From Candidatus Zixiibacteriota bacterium (GTDB lineage Bacteria > Zixibacteria > MSB-5A5 > GN15 > FEB-12), in contig CP070674.1 of NCBI GenBank assembly GCA_020351995.1, positions 2,080,683 through 2,118,566 of the forward strand: DNA of 37,884 nt, given 5' to 3'. Positions 32,695 through 37,884 of this stretch are shown piece by piece (positions within the stretch are counted from its first letter, which is position 1; the number at the start of each line of letters is the position of its first letter). The translations under genes were made by a program, and so were the position numbers. The notes under the pieces are model-generated. The model was given only the letters and a program-made list of their open reading frames with translations, did not search any database and had not been told where the DNA came from.

Positions 32695-33384
32695 ATGAAA
32701 ACAAGACCGACACCATCGAAAATGCTTGCACGGGGGGCGTTGGTACTTTTCCTGGCAGCTTTGGTGTTCAGCTTGAGCTGGTTACTGACCGGCTGTGACA
32801 GCAACTTGACCAGCGTAGAGAATGTCGAGTCCCAAGAAGATGTCAACTTCTTTGAGCTGACCTACGACCCGGTCGAACTGGCCAAGGGAAACGATGTCAC
32901 CATAGAGAGCGAAGAAACATTTGAGGCCTGGATTTCTGTCTCGGAGGGTGGTGTCATCCTTCTGGACGAGCCCGATGTGGTTAAGACCCTGGATGGTATT
33001 GAAAGACTCGACGTGCTCGACGGCGGGGGAGAGACACTCGATGCCTTTATAATTCAGCCGTATTCGTTTGTTTCTGACACCGTCTTTACGTTCACAGTCA
33101 CCAAGCTGGTGACAGTTGACGGCGATTTGCCCATCATTTTTGACTGTAATCCTGACGGATTGATGTTTACCAAGCCTGCCATCCTTCTCATTAATGCCGA
33201 AAGAGATTTTGGCAAGAAGACGGAAACAGTTTGCTTCTATTACCTCAATGAGACCACCAACAAATGGGTGCTTCTCGAGGAGGTGGCGGTGGTCGATGGA
33301 TTGGCCGCTACGCAGATGATCACGCACTTCTCCAAGTACGGGGTCGACGCGCCCAAGAATCAGGGAAAACCAGCAGGCATATAA
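32695..33384 (+). CDS. Paralogous lipoprotein 3 of 6, ZU5-like, longest form
   Basis: This 229-residue protein has an N-terminal signal with lipobox L-L-T-G-C followed by Asp at +2, which in enterobacteria would favour inner-membrane retention; the others carry Ser, Glu or Gly there. The acidic segment is SQEDVNFFELTYDPVEL, then a domain with an extra ~20-residue insertion (KTLDGIERLDVLDGGGE) before the strand AFIIQPYSF. The core motif is degenerate but recognisable (FDCNPDGLMFTKPAILLI), followed by FYYLNETTNKWVLLE and THFSKYG. AGGAGG precedes the ATG. Function unknown. Flanked by its own terminator. Confidence 0.85.
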   Translation: MKTRPTPSKMLARGALVLFLAALVFSLSWLLTGCDSNLTSVENVESQEDVNFFELTYDPVELAKGNDVTIESEETFEAWISVSEGGVILLDEPDVVKTLDGIERLDVLDGGGETLDAFIIQPYSFVSDTVFTFTVTKLVTVDGDLPIIFDCNPDGLMFTKPAILLINAERDFGKKTETVCFYYLNETTNKWVLLEEVAVVDGLAATQMITHFSKYGVDAPKNQGKPAGI

Positions 33385-33415
33385 TCAGTCGGCAATCTCT
33401 TAGGAGAAAGTATGT

Positions 33416-33449
33416 AGAGGACAGGCGAAAATGCCTGTCCTCTTTTTTT
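33416..33449 (+). terminator. Strong intrinsic terminator after lipoprotein 3
   Basis: AGAGGACAGGC and GCCTGTCCTCT form a perfect 11-bp stem with a 6-base loop, followed by a run of T residues. Confidence 0.93.
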
Positions 33450-33733
33450 GTCATCGACTGTCAAATTTGAGAATCGGATCCCGCCAATAATGTGTGGTAT
33501 CCCCCCAATATTCTTGACCGAAATTCAGGTTGCGTTTCAACCTTGAACTGGCCTGTGCAATTCTAAGCCACGGCCCTAACCTCAATCCGTACAGCCATAT
33601 GAGTTCACTCCACAGTGCGGGGTGTAGGTTTTTCACCCATTGGCCCAGGCGTTGCATCAGTTCATATCGAAACAGTAGATAGGTACGCCTATCGATTCGT
33701 GGATAATGAAAATGTCAGTTTAACGGAGGCACC
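33450..33733. other. Intergenic region between lipoproteins 3 and 4
   Basis: Roughly 280 bases. An opposite-strand 68-codon frame at 33451-33657 (beginning MQRLGQWVKNLHPALWSELI) has protein-like composition but no ribosome-binding site and no recognised family; it could be a gene remnant. Otherwise nothing was identified before the ACGGAGG site of the next gene. Confidence 0.4.
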
Positions 33734-34369
33734 GTGTCGATACAGAAACCTCACTTAGTATCAGCGAAGCGGCGAACTGTGCTGCTTGGTCTATTTGTTT
33801 TTGGGGGCTTGGCTTTGGGGTTGATCTTTGCCGGATGTAGCGATAATGGTCTGGTTGTCAATAATGATTCGTATGAAGACCAGGTCAGTTTCTTCGATCT
33901 ACCGTATTACCCGGATGCTGTGGCCAGGCGTACCGACCTGTCCGACGCCACCTTCAAAAAAGTGGTATCCAGGCTGCTCACTGACCAGGGTGGTGTTATA
34001 GCCCTGAATGATGATGAGGACGCAGAAGTCTTCGTCGTGGTTCCGGGCTCGTTCCCGGAAGATACGACTTTCACCATCGATGTTACCAAGCTGGTCACCA
34101 CCGACGGCGAGATGCCGGCGATATACGAGTTCGGTCCGGATGGTCTGCAGTTCTCACGACCCGCGGTTTTGAGGCTGGACCTTGAGGTTCTGTTCGGGAA
34201 AAATGCAAAGGCCGTTGAGTGGTACTTTCTAAATGAACAGACCAATTGCTGGGAGTACCTGATGACCTGTGAGGCCGATGACGCGCGGATTGCCTGCGTG
34301 CCTATCTACCACTTTTCAGCATACGGGGCGAAGAACAAGGGCGCCGAGCCAGCCGTGGACGCGAGGTAG
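33734..34369 (+). CDS. Paralogous lipoprotein 4 of 6, ZU5-like
   Basis: This 211-residue protein starts at GTG, with CGGAGG upstream. The signal ends with lipobox I-F-A-G-C-S. The acidic segment is EDQVSFFDLPYYPDAVA. The beta domain contains VVVPGSFPEDTTFTIDVTKL, YEFGPDGLQFSRPAVLRLD, LFGKNAKAVEWYFLNEQ and YHFSAYG, ending with a short Ala/Glu/Lys-rich tail. Three cysteines in the C-terminal third (NCWEY, MTCEA, IACVP) differ from the other copies. It begins the closely packed 4-5-6 group, with only 33 bases to the next gene, so these three are probably one transcript. Confidence 0.85.
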   Translation: MSIQKPHLVSAKRRTVLLGLFVFGGLALGLIFAGCSDNGLVVNNDSYEDQVSFFDLPYYPDAVARRTDLSDATFKKVVSRLLTDQGGVIALNDDEDAEVFVVVPGSFPEDTTFTIDVTKLVTTDGEMPAIYEFGPDGLQFSRPAVLRLDLEVLFGKNAKAVEWYFLNEQTNCWEYLMTCEADDARIACVPIYHFSAYGAKNKGAEPAVDAR

Positions 34370-34402
34370 CAAATTAAGTAGCACATAAATGCAGGAGGGA
34401 TA

Positions 34403-35035
34403 GTGGCCGTACGCAAAACAAGGGACGCTTCGAATAACTATATTCGTACTATAATACTTCTGGCGCTGAGCATTGGCGCACTGACACTGTTATCTGTCGG
34501 CTGTGAGGAATACGCCGTTGTTTCGGAAGGTGATTCCGGAGACAGTGTCAATTTCTTCGATGTTGTATACAACCGCGATGCTCTGTCGACACGACCGGAC
34601 GTATCCGATATACAGAGCAGCAGCTTCGAATCACGTCTCTCGGCGGACAAGGGTGGTATGCTACCGCTGCATGATGCTGCCGAGATACAATCGTTCGTGG
34701 TGTTACCTGCTTCCATTCCCTCCGACACGACGTTTAGTGCGGAAGTCTTGAAAATAAAAACCGTTGACAGAAAGACGGTCATGGTCTACGAATTTGGGCC
34801 TGATGGACTTGTCTTTTCTCGCCCGGCCGTCCTGCGACTCAACCTGCGCGAAATCCTCGGCATAGGCGCCTCTTCGATAAAATTCTACGGGTTAAATGAA
34901 GACACGGCTGAGTGGGTGTACCTGGGGACCTATGATTCCGACACGCAGAACATAGTCAATGTGCCCATAAATCACTTCTCGGTTTACGCAGGATCGGGTG
35001 ACGGTTCCGACCACGAAAAAGACGGTCAAAAATAA
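34403..35035 (+). CDS. Paralogous lipoprotein 5 of 6, ZU5-like
   Basis: This 210-residue protein starts at GTG after AGGAGGG. The lipobox is L-S-V-G-C, with Glu at +2. The acidic segment is GDSVNFFDVVYNRDAL. The domain contains ESRLSADKGGMLPLHDAAE, YEFGPDGLVFSRPAVLRLN, KFYGLNEDTAEWVYLG and NHFSVYAG, with a polar C-terminal tail. It is closely related to copy 6 at both protein and DNA level, pointing to the most recent duplication in the array. Its end is 40 bases before the copy 6 start. Confidence 0.85.
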   Translation: MAVRKTRDASNNYIRTIILLALSIGALTLLSVGCEEYAVVSEGDSGDSVNFFDVVYNRDALSTRPDVSDIQSSSFESRLSADKGGMLPLHDAAEIQSFVVLPASIPSDTTFSAEVLKIKTVDRKTVMVYEFGPDGLVFSRPAVLRLNLREILGIGASSIKFYGLNEDTAEWVYLGTYDSDTQNIVNVPINHFSVYAGSGDGSDHEKDGQK

Positions 35036-35075
35036 GCCTTTTTTTGGTTCGTGGACAAACCAATATAGAAGCGCT

Positions 35076-35699
35076 ATGAAAATGATGCGAAAATCTGGAT
35101 ATGTTTCGGAGGCGCGGATAAGTACGATCCTGATGATGGTGCTGAGTATTAGCGCTCTGGCGCTGCTACCCGTGAGCTGCGGCGATAATGGAATTATCCC
35201 GAGCAACGATTCCGAAAGCCAGGGGGACTTCTTCGACTTACCCTTTGACGGTGATGCCCTGTCAAAGCGTGGGGATATAGTCAGGATCGAGGAAAGCCGC
35301 TTCGATTCGCGTCTCTCGGCCGATGACGGCGGTGTTGTACCGCTGCATGACGTCGCCGAAGTGCAGTCGTTTGTGGTACTACCCGAATCTTTTTTGGCCG
35401 ATACGACATTCACGGTGGCGGTCTCAAAAATTATAACCACCGACGGAAGTACATCGTTCGTTTATGAATTCGGCCCGGATGGGCTGGTCTTCTCTCAAGC
35501 GGCGGTCCTCAGGATAAATGTGGCGGCGCTGTTTGGTCCAAACGTTTCATCAATCAAGTTCTACGGATTGAACGAACAGATCGGCCGGTGGGTATATCTG
35601 GACACGTACGAGGCGGATGATGAAGATATGGTTTATGCTTTGGTCGAGCATTTTTCGAGCTATGGCACAGGCACAGGCACTGGCGTTGGCACCAAGTAG
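35076..35699 (+). CDS. Paralogous lipoprotein 6 of 6, ZU5-like
   Basis: The start is placed at ATG 35076 (two further ATGs follow at 35082 and 35085); the frame also runs back to a GTG at 34998 inside copy 5, which would spoil the signal peptide. The ~207-residue product has lipobox L-P-V-S-C, Gly at +2, and an acidic segment SQGDFFDLPFDGDALSKR. The domain contains DSRLSADDGGVVPLHDVAE, YEFGPDGLVFSQAAVLRIN, KFYGLNEQIGRWVYLD and EHFSSYG. It ends with a Gly-Thr repeat tail (GTGTGTGVGTK). The ribosome-binding site is weak, suggesting coupling to copy 5. Confidence 0.82.
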   Translation: MKMMRKSGYVSEARISTILMMVLSISALALLPVSCGDNGIIPSNDSESQGDFFDLPFDGDALSKRGDIVRIEESRFDSRLSADDGGVVPLHDVAEVQSFVVLPESFLADTTFTVAVSKIITTDGSTSFVYEFGPDGLVFSQAAVLRINVAALFGPNVSSIKFYGLNEQIGRWVYLDTYEADDEDMVYALVEHFSSYGTGTGTGVGTK

Positions 35700-35748
35700 A
35701 GGATTTGCCACCTCTTTGTAACTGACATAGAAGGCTATAATTTGCTGA

Positions 35749-35775
35749 GACAGGCCCGTTCGGGCCTGTCTTTTT
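35749..35775 (+). terminator. Strong intrinsic terminator after the lipoprotein array
   Basis: GACAGGCCCG and CGGGCCTGTC form a perfect 10-bp stem with a 2-base nominal loop, followed by five T residues. It closes the 4-5-6 transcript. Confidence 0.92.
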
Positions 35776-35878
35776 GGGGCAAATTTTTACCTGACGCGCC
35801 GAACCAGGACACAAGTCAGTGAAACTTGTCCAAATACTCTACCTGGAATAAGAGTCGGGTTCCACTCCAGCAACTAAT

Positions 35879-37861
35879 CTATAAATTCTTCTTGACCCAG
35901 TTCTCCAGGCCGTCGGTTACGATCAACTCCTGTGCCGCCGCGCCTACCGGGCTGATTGAGTAATTCTTACCGTCAAAGCTCAGTTCAGATTGGGTAAAGT
36001 CGATCCGGACTTTCTCGCCGGTCGGGACGGTCAGCTTGTCAGCACCATATGTGGCCTTAAGGTCGTTAGCCAATTCCGGTGCCTCGATTGCCAGGAAGCC
36101 ATTGTTGATGGCGTTACGCTTGTATGTCTCACTGAACGACCCGGCCAGGACCAGCCTGATTCCTCGATACTTCAGTGCGGTTGCAGCCTGCTCTCTTGAG
36201 GATCCGGTTCCGAAATTGAACCCGCCGGCGAGTATATCGCCTTCCTTGACAATTCCTCCAAACTCCGGATCGTAGTTTTCCATAACCACGCCCGCCTGTT
36301 GTTTCGGTGTGAAGTCATCTATATAGGTGTACTTACCGGGATAAATACCGTCGGTGTTAAGATTGTCCTGATGGCAGAAGACCAGATCACCCTCAACTGT
36401 CGGTGGAAACCCATCTATAATGGCGACGGCTTCTGTACGGCCGCTCGGCTTCTGGGCTACGTTAATGGAAGCGATGATCTCGGCTGTTTCCATTTCAAAC
36501 GGCATGGCAACGTGGCCGGCGATGGCCGACGCTGCCACCACGGCGGGCGAGGCCAGGTACGCCTCGGCCTGTTTGGAGCCCATCCGTCCTTTGAAGTTAC
36601 GGTTCGTCGCTGAAATGCCGACCTCACCATCTTCAAGAAGGCCCGCACCCAGGCCGATACACGGACCACAGCCGGGAGGAAGCTCGATGGCACCGCTATC
36701 AAGAAGGGTCTGCCAGTCACCGCGGCGACGACTTTCCGCTTCAACTTCGCTTGAGGCGGCGGCGATATAGAATTTGACACCTTTGGACACTTTTTTGCCC
36801 TTGACGACTTTGGCCGCTTCAGCCAGATCCTGAACCCTGCTGTTGACACACGACACCAGATATGCCTTGTGAATCTTCACGTTCTTCATCTTTGAGACCG
36901 GTGTCATAACCTTCACGTGGTTGGGGCCGGATACGTGGGGGGTAACACTGTCCAGCTCTAAGGTAAGCTCTTTGCTGTACAAGGCTTCGGCATCCGCCGC
37001 TACCGCCTCACTTCTGAGTTTCTCAAGTCTGTCGGTGTTCAGCCGGGGATGCGCGCCTTTCCCATCGGCATCCGACGGAACCCCAGCGAGCCCCCGCTTC
37101 CCAACGAACGCAATCCGGGCTTCGAGCCATCTCAAAGTGACTTCATCGATCGGGAAGACTCCTGCCAGAGCGCCCCATTCGGTGGTCATGTTGGCGATCG
37201 CCAGTCGGTCATCGATGGAAAGTGTGGCAATGCTGTCACCAGCGAACTCAATCGCCTGATTGAGTACCTGGTCCTTGTTGAAATGACCGCATAGAGCTAC
37301 AATGACATCTTTGCCGGTAACGCCCGGCCGAAGTTTACCTTTCAACACCACCTTGGCCACCGGCGGCACCTGCCACCAGGTGCGCCCGGTCGCCCAGATC
37401 GCCGCAGCGTCGGTGCGAACGATGGGTGTACCAAGACAGCCAAGTCCGCCATACATGTTTGAGTGGCTATCGGAAGCTACCACCATCGTGCCGGGCCAGG
37501 CATATCCTTCCTCACACATGATCTGGTGCCCGATCCCGCGACCGGCAGGATAAAAATCGACTCCCATTTCCGATGCGAAAGCTTCGATCTTCTTATACTT
37601 GGTCAGGTTGGTTTCGCTGGTGTCCTGTACGTTGTGGTCGAGCGCGTACACGGGCTGCCGGGGATTGGCGATTCTGGAAGCGCCAATAGACCGAAATTTA
37701 GGAATAACCGCCCCCGTATTATCATGTGTCATAACATGCGCGGGACGGATCAATAGATAATCACCGGCATGAACAACATGGCCGTCCTTAAGCCCGACCG
37801 CGAAACACTGGGCGATTTTCTCCACTATATTCTGTCTTCTGGTATTGGTCTTCTCAGTCAT
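35879..37861 (-). CDS. Single-chain aconitase-family hydratase, LYS4-like homoaconitase
   Basis: This 660-residue protein is complete, with ATG at 37861. The N-terminal part holds MTHDNTGAVIPKFRSIGA, FYPAGRGIGHQIM, VASDSHSNMYGGLGCLGT and DAAAIWATGRTWWQVPPVAK. The [4Fe-4S] ligands are Cys338 in VSCVNSR and Cys398 and Cys401 in GCGPCIG. The swivel domain has FNFGTGSSREQAATALKYRG near residue 555. These blocks, with TEWGALAGVFPID and the C-terminal IVTDGLENWVKKNL, look closer to fungal mitochondrial homoaconitase (LYS4) than to bacterial AcnA/AcnB or the two-subunit LeuCD/HacAB enzymes. The reaction would be hydration of homoaconitate in alpha-aminoadipate lysine synthesis, but aconitase or another substrate is possible. 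Confidence 0.88.
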   Translation of the reverse strand: MTEKTNTRRQNIVEKIAQCFAVGLKDGHVVHAGDYLLIRPAHVMTHDNTGAVIPKFRSIGASRIANPRQPVYALDHNVQDTSETNLTKYKKIEAFASEMGVDFYPAGRGIGHQIMCEEGYAWPGTMVVASDSHSNMYGGLGCLGTPIVRTDAAAIWATGRTWWQVPPVAKVVLKGKLRPGVTGKDVIVALCGHFNKDQVLNQAIEFAGDSIATLSIDDRLAIANMTTEWGALAGVFPIDEVTLRWLEARIAFVGKRGLAGVPSDADGKGAHPRLNTDRLEKLRSEAVAADAEALYSKELTLELDSVTPHVSGPNHVKVMTPVSKMKNVKIHKAYLVSCVNSRVQDLAEAAKVVKGKKVSKGVKFYIAAASSEVEAESRRRGDWQTLLDSGAIELPPGCGPCIGLGAGLLEDGEVGISATNRNFKGRMGSKQAEAYLASPAVVAASAIAGHVAMPFEMETAEIIASINVAQKPSGRTEAVAIIDGFPPTVEGDLVFCHQDNLNTDGIYPGKYTYIDDFTPKQQAGVVMENYDPEFGGIVKEGDILAGGFNFGTGSSREQAATALKYRGIRLVLAGSFSETYKRNAINNGFLAIEAPELANDLKATYGADKLTVPTGEKVRIDFTQSELSFDGKNYSISPVGAAAQELIVTDGLENWVKKNL

Positions 37862-37884
37862 GGCAGATTATCCTCACAAATTCG

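Noticed and set aside
33451-33657. 68-codon minus-strand frame with protein-like composition between lipoproteins 3 and 4
   Set aside because: No ribosome-binding site, no recognised family, and it starts immediately beyond the terminator hairpin. It is mentioned in the gap entry only; a homology search could revive it.
1-37884. CRISPR arrays, transposases, phage genes, tRNA or rRNA
   Set aside because: No regularly spaced repeats, transposase or integrase motifs, or cloverleaf or rRNA-like stretches were seen on either strand.

Overview
The window looks like a chromosomal segment of a Gram-negative (diderm) bacterium. It has a TolC-type outer-membrane factor, lipobox lipoproteins, a periplasmic Do-like protease and a Wzx/Wzy/Wzz polysaccharide locus. 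Base composition is mid-range, GTG and TTG starts are used, and PD40-TPR, S41 and ZU5-like lipoproteins are present, so an uncultured lineage near the FCB/Zixibacteria-like phyla is plausible. That placement is inference only. No rRNA, tRNA, CRISPR array, insertion sequence or phage gene was seen.

Layout, left to right. (1) 1-1815: the 3' end of a PD40-TPR protein, a frameshifted degenerate carbonic-anhydrase-like gene, and a small TMEM14-like membrane protein. (2) 2063-8817: a tightly overlapping operon with its own promoter and operator: TetR regulator, TolC-like outer-membrane factor, lipoprotein membrane-fusion protein, two separate ABC ATPases and two ABC-2 permeases. This is the YbhGFSR-type tripartite exporter with an added outer-membrane channel. 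(3) 8836-18135, minus strand: a surface polysaccharide locus with a WecB-type UDP-GlcNAc 2-epimerase, a small basic protein with a structured leader, a Wzx flippase, a TagB/TagF-like glycerophosphotransferase, a Wzy-like polymerase, two glycosyltransferases and a Wzz chain-length protein. (4) 18319-24270: an AglD/MprF-type membrane protein, an alpha/beta hydrolase, a Do-like protease, an S41 peptidase and a methyltransferase.

(5) 24529-30485: a translationally coupled three-gene operon. It encodes a histidine kinase with an N-terminal cyclic-nucleotide-binding domain, a DUF3307 membrane protein, and a 1362-residue double class III cyclase-ATPase-TPR protein. The last has the architecture and active-site residues of animal soluble adenylyl cyclase. 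Signal producer and candidate signal receiver therefore sit in one operon. (6) 30732-35699: six tandem paralogous lipoproteins, the first three separated by terminators and the last three closely packed. Each has a lipobox, an acidic FFD-x-P-like segment and a ZU5-like domain ending in HFS-x-Y. (7) 35879-37861, minus strand: a single-chain aconitase-superfamily enzyme closest by eye to fungal LYS4 homoaconitase.

The strongest candidates for something undescribed are the cyclase/CNB-kinase operon and the lipoprotein array directly downstream of it. No direct functional link between the two can be shown from the sequence.
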